The translations under genes were made by a program, and so were the position numbers. Below, piece after piece: positions 8,511 through 18,780 of a stretch of DNA of 64,000 nt. The number at the start of each line of letters is the position of its first letter. The stretch's first letter is position 1. The DNA comes from Thioploca ingrica. Lineage in GTDB: Bacteria > Pseudomonadota > Gammaproteobacteria > Beggiatoales > Beggiatoaceae. The stretch covers positions 3,782,001 through 3,846,000 of the forward strand of contig AP014633.1 in the NCBI GenBank assembly GCA_000828835.1, in the 5' to 3' direction. A model generated the notes under the pieces. The model saw only the letters and a program-made list of their open reading frames with translations, was not told the DNA's origin and did no database searches.

Positions 8511-10257
8511 TATTTGGTAAATGATTAGAGTAAATTAATTCATTCGGTGGTGGTAGTAAGCAAGGGGGTGTTTTTTTACCGACTAGGAAATAGGTTTGCA
8601 TACTCCCTTTACCTTTGACTTCAATTAAGCCACGGTTTTCAAATTCAAAAGTCGACTGTAACAGCTGATAAATCGTTTCTGTACACTGAATCTTGCCAGC
8701 AACGCCGTGTGATTCCATGCGAGCGGCTGTATTGACAACATCACCCCACAGATCATACGCAAATTTACGTTTGCCAATAATCCCAGCGATGACTTCGCCA
8801 GTACTGATACCAATCCGAATAGAAATATCAAAATTAAATAATTTATTTAATTCAAATACTTTATCTCTCATTTCAAGTGCCATTAATGCCATTATCTCCA
8901 TATGCGCTTCACACGGTTTGGGCACACCAGCGACAACCATATAGGCATCACCAATGGTTTTAATTTTTTCCAAACCATACTGATCCGCAATAAAATCAAA
9001 TTCAGAAAATATCTGATTTAAAATTTCTACTAATCTTGCTGGTGTAGTATGAGCAGCCCATTGTGTAAATCCGACAATATCACTAAATAAGATCGTGGCG
9101 TGGTCAAAATGTTCAGCGATCATAGTTTCACCTTGTTTCATCCTTTGAGCAATAGAAATCGGTAAAATATTATTTAACAAAGATTCCGTTTTTTCTTTCT
9201 CCACAGCTAAAGCTTGGCTCTTGTCTTCCAACGAATCTAACATCGCATTGATTTCTTGACTTAAAACAGCCAACTCATCTTGTCCGACAACTTGTACTCG
9301 TTGACTCACATCACCACTACGAGTAATGATTTGAACATCCCTAACCAACTGAAATAATCGAGATAATACCAGTTGCCTAATCAAAAGTAAGCTAATTCCT
9401 AAAAATAGGAAACCGGATAAGGTCAGTGCGACTAGAAAGCGATTGAGGAGTTGTAATCCCTGTTGGTAAATCGGCCGGTTTTTACTGAGATGAATAAGCA
9501 AACTGGGTTGGTTGTTGAGATCATAAAACCAGGTAAAGCCTTCCACTAGTTGATTATTTTTCGGTAATACTACGAATGGTTTAGGAGCGGCTAGCGCGGT
9601 GAGAGCCGGTTGCAAATTCAGGTGTTGCTGTGCTTCTTGAAAAGAATAAAACCGAATATTTAACCGCAACCGCTGAGTAATCGCTTGGCTTAAAGCTTGA
9701 TCAAAAAATTTACCAAAAATTAACGTTCCCATAATGGGTCCGGTTTTATCATTACGTAAAATAGGACGTGAGGCGATAAGCAGTAGGGTATTGGAAAGTG
9801 TAACCAAGCCATAAACGGTACTTTCTTTAAAATGATGACTTAACAAATTCGGTGAATTTTGAATATACTGAATAAGTTCTGCAACGGGCCAACTAGAATT
9901 GTGAGGATATTTTCTCGTCGCCACAATCTTTTTATCTTTATTTACGAAAACCATGACATTAATCCCGAGCGTAACGAGTTCATCATTACTGAGATTATTT
10001 TTAATATAACTTGGGTTATGATCTTGAATAAATTGGTAGGTTTCATTCCAAATAGCCCAATCTCCTAATTTATTGTTATTAATTTTAATTTCGTAACGAA
10101 TGGCATCTAATATCCTTTCTAAATCTCCCTGTATTTCCATTTGCTCTAGTGAAGCATATTTTTCCAGTAAAATATGGTTCATAATTAAATAAAATATGGA
10201 TAGCACTATTAAGAGTGTCAAGCTAATAATCAAGCTAGCTTTGGGAAGTAGTTTCAA
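8500..10257 (-). CDS. CHASE4-HAMP class III adenylate cyclase
   Basis: I choose a TTG start at 10257 because GAGGAGA lies 6-7 nt upstream; the longer reading would place this site inside the gene. The product (585 residues) has a membrane segment at about 10-30, a periplasmic CHASE4-like sensor domain, a second segment near 270-290, a HAMP domain and a class III cyclase domain (about 380-560). FSDIVGFT gives the metal Asp. The Lys of EKIKTIGDAYMV and the Asp of YDLWGDVVNTAARM are the adenine-selecting pair, so cAMP is the likely product. The input ligand is unknown. Confidence 0.9.
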   Translation of the reverse strand: MKLLPKASLIISLTLLIVLSIFYLIMNHILLEKYASLEQMEIQGDLERILDAIRYEIKINNNKLGDWAIWNETYQFIQDHNPSYIKNNLSNDELVTLGINVMVFVNKDKKIVATRKYPHNSSWPVAELIQYIQNSPNLLSHHFKESTVYGLVTLSNTLLLIASRPILRNDKTGPIMGTLIFGKFFDQALSQAITQRLRLNIRFYSFQEAQQHLNLQPALTALAAPKPFVVLPKNNQLVEGFTWFYDLNNQPSLLIHLSKNRPIYQQGLQLLNRFLVALTLSGFLFLGISLLLIRQLVLSRLFQLVRDVQIITRSGDVSQRVQVVGQDELAVLSQEINAMLDSLEDKSQALAVEKEKTESLLNNILPISIAQRMKQGETMIAEHFDHATILFSDIVGFTQWAAHTTPARLVEILNQIFSEFDFIADQYGLEKIKTIGDAYMVVAGVPKPCEAHMEIMALMALEMRDKVFELNKLFNFDISIRIGISTGEVIAGIIGKRKFAYDLWGDVVNTAARMESHGVAGKIQCTETIYQLLQSTFEFENRGLIEVKGKGSMQTYFLVGKKTPPCLLPPPNELIYSNHLPNNRH

Positions 10258-10568
10258 GAAAATTCTCCTCAATTATAGAACAATAAGTTGAACAGTTTTC
10301 GGTAGAAAGAGGCCAAGGTGCGTTACGCTACACTAATAACCTTACTTAAAATAAATTTCTCATAAAAACTATCCGAACCATTGATAGAAACAACTTATAA
10401 AATAGGTTTGACCAAGCGCTTTGGTTTTCTCTATAGACTACTATTAGAACCCATTAAAAAGTGAGTTAAAGAAACAACCTAGAGTGCGAATTGAATTTCA
10501 TGACTTCTTGCAAAGAGAGAACCATCTCATTTAACTAAATGTTTTAGCATAAAAAATATCATAAAAAA
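10258..10568. other. Divergent intergenic region
   Basis: This AT-rich gap lies between the divergent cyclase and O-antigen-ligase genes. It contains one copy of the dispersed motif GGTGCGTTACGCTACAC near 10317-10333. I see no clear promoter or small gene. Confidence 0.4.
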
Positions 10569-12131
10569 ATGGGTCTTAAGATAAACAAGGCACAATTTTT
10601 TCAAGCCGGATTGAATTTGGTGAAAAGAACCACTTCTATCTCACTCATTGCAGAGTTAGTATTAACCATGAGATCACACTCTTCTTATTCTCAATCGAAT
10701 CCCGACACGGGAATTTTTATTAGTTTATTATTGCTCATTATTTGGTTACCTTTACCTTTGGGTAGTAATCGTCCTTGGGCGTGGGCAATCATGGAAGTCT
10801 GGATATTGAGTTTATTTTTATTCTGGTTATGGAAATATTTCTGCGGGCAAGTTGAGCTAACGCCAGTATTTCTTAAAGCCAAATGGATAGTAATCGCTTG
10901 GATGGTCTGGTTAAGTTACCTTGGTCTACAATGTTTACCACTCCCTTATGCGGTTGTTCAACAACTTTCTCCTAAAGCGGCTTATTTTCATACTTTAGGT
11001 GTCATAGCAAATACCGTCGGTTTAACAGAAAATAGTTTCCCTCAACGAGTAACCTTATCAGTGGATCCTCATCTTACGGCGGTTGCTTTACTAAAAAGCA
11101 TCAGTTATGTTTTGTTATTTATATTAATTCTTTTACTTATCACTCAGCGGCGGCGTCTACAATGGATTGCTTATGCTCTCGTATTCAGTGGTTTATTTCA
11201 AGCCATTTATGGTAGTCTCATGACTTTATCCGGTTTAGAATATGGTTTTTTTCAAGAAAAATTCACTTATCGAGGTTTTGCAACCGGGACTTTCATCAAC
11301 CGTAATCATTTAGCCGGTTACCTCGTGATGTGTTTATCAATCGGAATTGGCTTACTTATTGCTAAGTTAGGTCATGATTACCATGCAACCACCTGGCGGC
11401 AACGATTACGTTCCATACTCGCTTGGTTACTCAGTGAAACCATGCGGTTAAGATTGTACTTAGGGATAATGGTCATTGCAGTGGTACTCACTCGTTCGCG
11501 AATGGGTAATATCGCCTTGTTTACGAGTTTGTTAATGGCCGGTTTGCTTGGATTAATGTTGTTACGCCATGCAACCCGTGCTACAGTCATTTTACTAGTC
11601 AGTTTAATTGTAATTGATCTATTCATTGTCGGAACTTGGTTTGGTTTAGATAAAGTCGCTCAACGTCTCGAACAAACTCAGTTACTTACTGAAAGTCGTG
11701 ATGAAGTCAGCCACTATACCCTCATTTATTGGCAAGATTATTTTTGGACTGGTTCCGGATTAGGCAGTTTCTATGCGGTTTTCCCCCATTATCGTGGGAT
11801 GGATGTATCGGGTTTCTATGATCATGCTCATAATGACTACCTTGAATTCGCTAGCGAAACCGGTTTAGTTGGATTAATCTTACTCGGCAGTATCGTGTTA
11901 AGTTCTTTAGGCATTGCTTTAATCGCACAATATCGTCGTCGTAACCGGTTATGTCGTGGAATCGCTTTTAGCGTTGTTATGGCGATAATCGCCATCCTCA
12001 TTCACAGTAGTGTCGATTTTAATCTCCAAATTCCAGCTAATATTGCCACTTTTGTGATTATTTTAGCATTAGCTTGGGTTGCTGCTTTTTTACCCAGCTC
12101 TCATTTTTATTCTAAGCTGAATTCAAAGTAA
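10569..12131 (+). CDS. O-antigen ligase/polymerase (Wzy_C) family membrane protein
   Basis: The 520-residue product has about ten to twelve hydrophobic segments. Two signatures of the O-antigen ligase family are visible: FINRNHLAGYLVMCLSI, and the periplasmic loop YDHAHNDYLEFASETGLVGL. Members join sugar polymers to lipid A core or to proteins, or polymerise repeat units, in the periplasm. An internal ATG at 10669 (MRSHSSYSQ) could be the true start, since neither has a good ribosome site. The WecA-like transferase at 23625 and the GT-C enzyme at 37198 may serve the same glycan. Ligase versus polymerase cannot be separated here. Confidence 0.85.
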   Translation: MGLKINKAQFFQAGLNLVKRTTSISLIAELVLTMRSHSSYSQSNPDTGIFISLLLLIIWLPLPLGSNRPWAWAIMEVWILSLFLFWLWKYFCGQVELTPVFLKAKWIVIAWMVWLSYLGLQCLPLPYAVVQQLSPKAAYFHTLGVIANTVGLTENSFPQRVTLSVDPHLTAVALLKSISYVLLFILILLLITQRRRLQWIAYALVFSGLFQAIYGSLMTLSGLEYGFFQEKFTYRGFATGTFINRNHLAGYLVMCLSIGIGLLIAKLGHDYHATTWRQRLRSILAWLLSETMRLRLYLGIMVIAVVLTRSRMGNIALFTSLLMAGLLGLMLLRHATRATVILLVSLIVIDLFIVGTWFGLDKVAQRLEQTQLLTESRDEVSHYTLIYWQDYFWTGSGLGSFYAVFPHYRGMDVSGFYDHAHNDYLEFASETGLVGLILLGSIVLSSLGIALIAQYRRRNRLCRGIAFSVVMAIIAILIHSSVDFNLQIPANIATFVIILALAWVAAFLPSSHFYSKLNSK

Positions 12132-12443
12132 AAGTTTAATTAGTTAAACAAGCGGGTTAAACAAGCGGGTTGTTAGAGAGTTAACCAAAAATATTTTCTC
12201 CGTAACAAATTAAATTCCTTAAATTTTAACCATGACATTTTATTGTCACGTTTATTGCTTTCTATTGACGATAATAGTTTGGACAGTGGTTATAAGTAAT
12301 GGATTTTCTGATGTCGAGTATATTAGCGAAGCGTAACGCACTGGCTTTTTTTAAAATTTACCGAAAATGGTCCGAAGTATTAGACCAGCGAGTAAATAAT
12401 AAATATTAAATTGCAGTACATATATAATTAGGGTTAATAGCAG
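12132..12443. other. Intergenic region with a 13-bp tandem duplication
   Basis: TTAAACAAGCGGG occurs twice back to back at 12144-12156 and 12157-12169, just after the ligase stop. A copy of the GCGAAGCGTAACGCAC dispersed motif is near 12328-12343. Otherwise AT-rich with no gene. Confidence 0.5.
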
Positions 12444-13256
12444 ATGCAGTATTTCAATTGGACCTCATTGGACTTACTCAGCAAATTTATTTACGGTTTT
12501 TTGATATTATTCACCAGTTGGAATACCCAAGTTCAATCAGCGAATATGACTACCTACTACTCAGTTAAAGGGATATCAAGCTGGAATAAAGAAACCGAGA
12601 ATGGTGGTTTTTGTAAACAAGCTGCCTTTTCTAATGCGAACATTACCTACCAATCCAGAGTTAAAAGTGTACCGACTCGACATCCCGGAATAGGCAAACC
12701 GGGATTTTGTCAATCCTTACCTGCGGTTAAAGAAGATTTTATTTTACAAGTATTAACTCCCCCACAAACTGGACTGACTTTTTCTGTACAACCGACTTTG
12801 TATTGGTTTGTTTCTAAACCGATAACGGCTGATTTTATCTTCTATTTAGCTAAAGCTGAGTCAAAATCGATTGATGACCATAAACATAACCCATTGTTAA
12901 ATAAAACCCTATTTCTTTCAATTTCTAAACCCGGTATTCAGTCTTTTTCCCTTAGTCAATACCCAGTCAGTTTAGAAAAAAATATTGAATATAAATGGTC
13001 GATTACTCTGGTATGCGACTCGCAAAACGCTTCTACCAGCCGTATTTTTACTGAAGGTCGGATTAAATATGTCAAACCGGCTTTTGATACGGGTCAGCGG
13101 GATTTTGCTCTTTATGCACAACACGGTTTTTGGTATGACGCTTTAGACACCGTTTCTGAACTGATTCGCAGCCACTCTACTAACAAAGGCTTACGCCAAG
13201 CGAGAGCACTTTTGCTCCAACAAGGAGAATTGCTAGAAGTACTTGCTTATAATTGA
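12444..13256 (+). CDS. DUF928-family secreted protein
   Basis: The 270-residue protein has a signal peptide (hydrophobic 14-25, likely cut after VQSA). The body shows the DUF928 pattern: PTLYWFVSKPITADFIFYL in the middle, IEYKWSITLVCD later, and the C-terminal helical part WYDALDTVSELI with the closing LLEVLAYN. The family is found mostly in cyanobacteria and filamentous sulfur bacteria, often near CHASE2 proteins; one lies at 22135. Its function is not known. It probably acts in the periplasm. Confidence 0.75.
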   Translation: MQYFNWTSLDLLSKFIYGFLILFTSWNTQVQSANMTTYYSVKGISSWNKETENGGFCKQAAFSNANITYQSRVKSVPTRHPGIGKPGFCQSLPAVKEDFILQVLTPPQTGLTFSVQPTLYWFVSKPITADFIFYLAKAESKSIDDHKHNPLLNKTLFLSISKPGIQSFSLSQYPVSLEKNIEYKWSITLVCDSQNASTSRIFTEGRIKYVKPAFDTGQRDFALYAQHGFWYDALDTVSELIRSHSTNKGLRQARALLLQQGELLEVLAYN

Positions 13257-13531
13257 AGGTTGCCGCTGGATTCATTCACCATTTTCATGGTAGGGTGTGC
13301 ACCGCACACCCATCATCACCAAAATTCACACTTGAGATGTTCTTTCAGCCAACTTCAATTCAGAGAGGACGGGAAAGGTTTCCCGCATCGAAGTTTAATT
13401 CTATTTTCAAGGGTCGACAAAGACTTATTGACCGATGACTATTCCAATGGATATGGATAATCGGTGTCTTATTTATCAATCCTAATGCACCATAGGTTGG
13501 ATAGAGCGCAGCGAAACCCAACATTCTTTAA
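13257..13531. other. Intergenic region with a 30-bp dispersed palindromic repeat
   Basis: The region lies between two convergent genes. At 13493-13522 is a repeat with GTTGG and CCAAC arms around AGAGCGCAGCGAAA; close relatives are at 22107, 25666 and 63274. Two short open frames overlap here in different frames and neither looks coding. Confidence 0.5.
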
Positions 13532-14851
13532 CTAATTGCTCGCTCCGCTAGCTGGTTTAAGTTTAATGTTTTCGTAGGTTTTCCAACTGTGTCGCTGCAG
13601 TTGCTCTGGGCGAATTTCTTTAGGAAAACCAGGTAAAGTAGCTGAAGTCCAAAGTTCTTGCGTTTGTAATTCTTGAATAGCCAACTGTAAATACCGATCA
13701 TCTGCCCACTCATCAACATACTGATCCGGATCTTGAGTTCGGGGTTGCGTTAAAATTTGCTGTTTTCGCCACATTCGGGCACAACCTTTTAAGTGTTGTT
13801 TCACTTCGGTGGTAATCCGTCCATCCCAAACCATCATATCCAAGGTAGCCCGGATCACACTTTGTGGAATTTCCGCGATATCGGTCCAAACGTAATAAGC
13901 GGCTAAATCGGATTGCTGGATGAGCAACGCACGGGCTGCTTCTTCTGATTTAAGATAAGCCATAATGATATCGGGACGTTCTCGTAACCAATCATGAATG
14001 GCTAAGGTAGAACCCACCACGCGAAAATTATGCGCAATTGCTTGGGGATTATATTGGGCACAAGTACAAGGCATCTCCCGTCCCGTTACCCAGCGACTCG
14101 CAATACCACGTTGTTCTAGCCACTGAGGATAAGGTTCCCAGAGCACTCCTGCCCAAATCTTCTCCGCTTTTAAATAGGTCATTTGTTGTTCAATGGATTG
14201 ATTAATAAGCTCAGGTTTAACTTGGTTTTGCTCAGCCCAAGTCAAAATCTGGCGATGGGAATAAGAACCAAAAGGGACTCCAACACGTTGAGCTTCTAAA
14301 TTTTTGGCTGTTCTCAATTTTTCTTCGGCGAGTAATCCAGTAGGAACACAAATACTGCCAGTTTCGCCGAGATCGTAGCCGGTGACCGCAACCATATCGC
14401 ATTTTACCATCTCACCGGCACGTAAAGCCGGCGTTTCTGCCATATAGCCAAATTGATTTATCCCACTCATCATATTATTATTAATCAGTGGTCCAGATAA
14501 TGCGCGGAACCACAGGACTTTACTCCCTTTAGGCAAATATTTAGCCCAGAGTTGGGCTTGTTTATTCACTGAGGAAGTCCAATAGGGTGTGCAATAAGGT
14601 TGATAACCAATCGTTAAAGTCACTGGGTCGCCAATCTTGCCAAAACTCCCCGTCGGCTTGCCATATTTAGCGGCGATTTGCAACCATTCCGCCGGAATCT
14701 TTTTTTCTGCTTGGGCATAAGCTCGAGTACTCACTAAATTGGGTACCATCCCCAGTACAGTAGGTAGAAGCGTGCTCGCACTGGCATATTTTAAAAAAGC
14801 GCGCCGGGTCAATTGTAAGGTCGTTGCGACAGATTTATCTTTTATTGACAT
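13532..14851 (-). CDS. Tat-exported ABC-type substrate-binding protein (NitT/TauT family)
   Basis: The start at 14851 is supported by TTAGGA upstream. The 439-residue product begins with a twin-arginine signal, TRRAFLKYA then a hydrophobic run ending near AYAQA, so it should be exported folded. DPVTLTIGYQPYCTPYW and the later GVPFGSYSHRQIL fit the NrtA/SsuA-like binding-protein fold. It is the third gene of a minus-strand operon, 48 nt behind a hybrid histidine kinase, with another binding protein first. No permease or ATPase gene is nearby, so it may present a ligand to the kinase rather than to a transporter. The ligand is unknown. Confidence 0.82.
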   Translation of the reverse strand: MSIKDKSVATTLQLTRRAFLKYASASTLLPTVLGMVPNLVSTRAYAQAEKKIPAEWLQIAAKYGKPTGSFGKIGDPVTLTIGYQPYCTPYWTSSVNKQAQLWAKYLPKGSKVLWFRALSGPLINNNMMSGINQFGYMAETPALRAGEMVKCDMVAVTGYDLGETGSICVPTGLLAEEKLRTAKNLEAQRVGVPFGSYSHRQILTWAEQNQVKPELINQSIEQQMTYLKAEKIWAGVLWEPYPQWLEQRGIASRWVTGREMPCTCAQYNPQAIAHNFRVVGSTLAIHDWLRERPDIIMAYLKSEEAARALLIQQSDLAAYYVWTDIAEIPQSVIRATLDMMVWDGRITTEVKQHLKGCARMWRKQQILTQPRTQDPDQYVDEWADDRYLQLAIQELQTQELWTSATLPGFPKEIRPEQLQRHSWKTYENIKLKPASGASN

Positions 14852-14899
14852 GATTTTTCCTAATTTAAGATTTGAAAGCAAATTGCTTGCTGTTAACAG

Positions 14900-17800
14900 T
14901 TATTGATAAAGCCATACTCTCATTAAAGAAATAAGTTTATCAGTGTCAACCGGTTTAGAGAGATAATCATTCGCTCCAGCTTCAATACATTTGGCCCGAT
15001 CACCTTTCATGGCTTTGGCAGTCAACGCAATAATCGGTAATTTCCGAAAGCGCGGTTGTGCACGAATTTTTTGCATCGCTTCATAGCCATCCATTTCTGG
15101 CATCATAATATCCATTAAAACAATATCAATCTCGGGATGTTCTTCTAATACCGTTAAGGCTTCTTTGCCATTTTGGGCAACCTTGACTTCGACATCATGA
15201 TCTTCCAACACGGTGGCCAAAGCGAAAGTATTACGGATATCATCATCGACAATTAACACTTTTTTATGGATTAAAATCGCAGTTTTATCATGCACCATTT
15301 TTAGCATATTACGCTTTTCTTCGGGCAAATTAGCTTCGATCTGGTGAAGAAATAACGTGGCTTCATCTAACAATCGTTCTGGTGAACGGACTGCTTTCAC
15401 GATGAGATGGCCAGAGCAGCGTTGAAAGATCGTTTCTTCAAACTCAGTGAGATCGCGGTTAGCGTGAATAATAACGGGTATTTGACTCCATTCATCTTTG
15501 GATTGTAATTGTTCCAGTAAATGAATCCCGGTACCTTGATCAATATCTAAATCCAAAATAATCGTATCAACAAGCTTGTTGGTGAGTTGTTGTAATGCCT
15601 TGGTTTTGGTAGTGACTACGGTGGCCTGAACTTCGTTACTGCCCACTAAATTGAGGATTTGCTCTTGATGTGCTGGATTATCAACTAATACGAGTAAATT
15701 TTTCACCGTTTTAGCTAAAAATTGTTCTATTTTTTTGAAAGCATCACCGAGTTCTGCCATACTGATGGGCTTCAAGAGATAACCAATGGCACCCATCTTT
15801 TTAGCTTCGGAACCCTGTTCAGTCGCCGACATAAAATGCACCGGGATATGACGAGTATTAGGGTTATCCTTGAGCTGTTCCATGACCGTCCAACCGTCTA
15901 ACAAGGGTAGGCCAACGTCAAGAATAATCGCATGAGGATGATACTTTTCCGCCAGTTGTAAACCGGTTTTGCCATCCTCAGCAAAGAGACATTTAAACTC
16001 TTTTTCTCGCGCTAACTCCACTAAGATAGTGGCAAATTTACGATCATCTTCAATAATTAAAATAAATTTATCGCCCGGTTGGAGGTTAGCTCTATCATCA
16101 CTAATTTCTATCTTATTTTCTTTCAGCGAGGTCACTGCAGTGGATGGGGTGACTGTTGTGGTCATTTTACGAGCAGAATGAACGACTGCCGGTTCTGGTT
16201 TAGCCTTTTCTGTTCTGAAAATTGGACCATTGGGTTCAATACTTTCCGGCAAATATAAAGTAAAAATACTGCCTTTACCTTCTTGACTCGATAAATGCAG
16301 TTCGCCACCTAGTAAGCGAGCTAACTGGCGCGAAATCGATAATCCCAACCCGGTACCGCCATAGCGCCGACTCGTGGTTCCATCGGCTTGTTGAAACGCT
16401 TCAAATATCACTTTCTGTTTGTCAAGCGGAATACCAATGCCCGTATCTTCGACACTAAACGTTATTGGTTTCTTTATCGTTAATCCGGTTGGCGAAACCC
16501 ATTCTTTATCCGCGGGACGTTGTATGGTTAATTTCACCTGACCGGCAGCAGTAAATTTAAAAGCATTGGAAAGCAAATTGTTGATAACTTGAATTAATCT
16601 TTGGCCATCCGTATAAATTTTTGGCGGTAAATTTTCGGCAATCGTTAGCTGGAAAGCTAATTTTCTTTCTTCGGCAACATGGCGGAATTTTTGGTCAATG
16701 TTTTCAACTAAATCAGTCAGCAAAATATCTTCCGGATGAACTTCTACCTTCCCGGCTTCTACCTTAGATAAATCTAGAATGTCATTGATCAGCGTGAGTA
16801 AATCTGCACCGGCACTGTGAATCGTTTGCGCATATTCAATTTGCTTATCGGTCAGATTGTTAGCTTTATTTTCCGCTAATAATTGCGATAGAATTAACAA
16901 ACTATTTAAAGGTGTCCGCAATTCATGGGACATATTGGCTAAAAACTCGGATTTATATTGACTGGCTAATTCTAATTCTTCCGCTTTAATTTCTAAAATC
17001 CGCCTTGAATCTTCTAAATCATTGTTTTTTATACGAACAGCTTCGCGTTGGCGTTCTAGTTCTTGAGTTCGTTCTTCCAATTCTTCATTGGTTTGCCGTA
17101 GTTCTTCAGTTTGGCTTTGTAATTCTTCGGCTTGACTTTGCAATTCTTCAGTTTGATGTTGTAAAACTTCCTTTTGATGCTGTAATTCTTCTTTTTGCTG
17201 TTGTAATTCGGCTTTTTGATGTTGTAGCTCGTTCGCTTGAATTTGGGTTTGTTGTAATAATTCCTGCATCTTGGAACGTGATTCAATCGAATTAACCGCA
17301 ATGCCAATATTGGGCATCACTTGATGCAGAAAATCAATCTGGAGAGTAGTTAATGTCACTGCTGAACCTAAGACAATAACGCCTTTAATGAGGTTTTCAT
17401 AAGGAAACGGGATGACGATAATGTGACGGGGCACTTCTTCACTTAAGCCAGAATTAATTGTCAAAATAATACTTTGTTGCTCTTTGGCAGCGCGTTCAAC
17501 CAAGCCTTCACTGAATTGAAATTCATCCGCTAAGTTTTTACGCTTAGTATAAGCATAACTAGCTATCAGTTTAAGCTGTAGATTTTGGTTAAATCCTTGA
17601 GTGGCTTGTTCAACCAGGTAAAATACGCCAATTTGAGCTTCGACATAAATCGTGATGAAAGAAATAATATTGTGACCTAAATCGACTAAATTTTGCTCGC
17701 CACTCATTTGATCATTCAGTTGATTTTGCCCGGTTTTCAACCAATCTTGAGTAGTCGTTTTTTGGGTGACTTGCCGTAAAGTATTAGTCATATCAACTAG

Positions 17801-18697
17801 GGCGTGTCCCAGCTCATCTTGTTCAGAAAGGAGTTGCACTTCACTATTATAATTACCCGCTGCAATCGCATTGGCTTGAATGATCGTTGAGCGCATACTT
17901 TCTTTAAGCCGCTGTGAAGATAAAACAATTTCACCAATTTCATCATTGCCTTTATATTCAATTTCATCCTCAAGCAATTGACCTTGAGCTAATAACTTTA
18001 ATTGCGTGTTGATTTTTAACAGCGGCGTGAGTAAGCGACGACTAAAATTATTGATTAGAAATAATACCGTTAATCCAATCAACACCGTTAAAGCAATGAT
18101 GGTAACTGCGGACTGTTGACGGGCATTGAGAGCAATATCACGTAACGTTTCCATATGAAGACGGTGTTGTTTTATCAAGGTACGTAAATTAGCAATGGCT
18201 CCATCATAAGCAACTCGACCATCATGAACAATAAGCTTCACCGCATCTTCTTTAGTAAATTCTTGACTGAGTTTTAATACGTTATGCGCAATTTCACTAA
18301 AATTTTGCCAATTTTGTTGAAACTGCTTTAGAGTTTGCAGGTGTTCCTGTTCACCATCTAATTTTAGCCGACTATTGGTTGTATCAAAAGTTTGATACAG
18401 TTGAGCAACCGCTATTATTTGTTGCTTGAGCTTCTCTTCTAATTGTGTAATTTCAGTTTCTAAACCTTGCATGGTTTCTACATCGGAAACACTGGTATGC
18501 ACCACTAAGCGTAGCCACATTTCCCAAGCAGATTCTTCTAAACTGTTAATTTCTAAAATAGGTACTGCTTCAATCTCGACCAACGACATAGACATACGAG
18601 CAACATGGTGAGTATAAAAAAAGCCAATTCCGCCAACGACTCCTAGACAAACAATAATAATAGAGGTATTGAAAAATAGCTTGTGACGAATCCCCAT
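14900..18697 (-). CDS. Hybrid histidine kinase with HAMP, GAF, coiled coil and three receiver domains
   Basis: The 1265-residue protein has membrane segments near 9-29 and 197-217 enclosing a helical periplasmic domain. HAMP and a GAF-like region (about 330-470) follow. A long coiled coil (about 475-580) is built from HQKEELQ-like heptads. HisKA has the phospho-histidine in MSHELRTPLN, and the ATPase domain shows DTGIGIP and GTGLGLSI. Three receivers follow: the first and third are complete (ILDVGLP and LMDIMMPEMDG hold the Asp), while the second has VDN where the acidic pair belongs. CAGGAG precedes the start. Binding-protein genes flank it on both sides, suggesting periplasmic ligand input. 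Confidence 0.92.
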   Translation of the reverse strand: MGIRHKLFFNTSIIIVCLGVVGGIGFFYTHHVARMSMSLVEIEAVPILEINSLEESAWEMWLRLVVHTSVSDVETMQGLETEITQLEEKLKQQIIAVAQLYQTFDTTNSRLKLDGEQEHLQTLKQFQQNWQNFSEIAHNVLKLSQEFTKEDAVKLIVHDGRVAYDGAIANLRTLIKQHRLHMETLRDIALNARQQSAVTIIALTVLIGLTVLFLINNFSRRLLTPLLKINTQLKLLAQGQLLEDEIEYKGNDEIGEIVLSSQRLKESMRSTIIQANAIAAGNYNSEVQLLSEQDELGHALVDMTNTLRQVTQKTTTQDWLKTGQNQLNDQMSGEQNLVDLGHNIISFITIYVEAQIGVFYLVEQATQGFNQNLQLKLIASYAYTKRKNLADEFQFSEGLVERAAKEQQSIILTINSGLSEEVPRHIIVIPFPYENLIKGVIVLGSAVTLTTLQIDFLHQVMPNIGIAVNSIESRSKMQELLQQTQIQANELQHQKAELQQQKEELQHQKEVLQHQTEELQSQAEELQSQTEELRQTNEELEERTQELERQREAVRIKNNDLEDSRRILEIKAEELELASQYKSEFLANMSHELRTPLNSLLILSQLLAENKANNLTDKQIEYAQTIHSAGADLLTLINDILDLSKVEAGKVEVHPEDILLTDLVENIDQKFRHVAEERKLAFQLTIAENLPPKIYTDGQRLIQVINNLLSNAFKFTAAGQVKLTIQRPADKEWVSPTGLTIKKPITFSVEDTGIGIPLDKQKVIFEAFQQADGTTSRRYGGTGLGLSISRQLARLLGGELHLSSQEGKGSIFTLYLPESIEPNGPIFRTEKAKPEPAVVHSARKMTTTVTPSTAVTSLKENKIEISDDRANLQPGDKFILIIEDDRKFATILVELAREKEFKCLFAEDGKTGLQLAEKYHPHAIILDVGLPLLDGWTVMEQLKDNPNTRHIPVHFMSATEQGSEAKKMGAIGYLLKPISMAELGDAFKKIEQFLAKTVKNLLVLVDNPAHQEQILNLVGSNEVQATVVTTKTKALQQLTNKLVDTIILDLDIDQGTGIHLLEQLQSKDEWSQIPVIIHANRDLTEFEETIFQRCSGHLIVKAVRSPERLLDEATLFLHQIEANLPEEKRNMLKMVHDKTAILIHKKVLIVDDDIRNTFALATVLEDHDVEVKVAQNGKEALTVLEEHPEIDIVLMDIMMPEMDGYEAMQKIRAQPRFRKLPIIALTAKAMKGDRAKCIEAGANDYLSKPVDTDKLISLMRVWLYQ

Positions 18698-18780
18698 GAT
18701 GAACTCCTGAATGAAAAAATAACTGATTCTAGCAATAAACTTGCTAAAATCAGCAGTAAAATAAGGATAATTTAATGAAG

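Noticed and set aside
13253-13460. Two overlapping short open frames
   Set aside because: Both lie in an intergenic region, overlap each other in different frames and show no family pattern.
17005-17307. Open frames on both strands over the kinase coiled coil
   Set aside because: They are produced by the repeated Gln/Glu/Leu heptads of the histidine kinase and have no features of their own.
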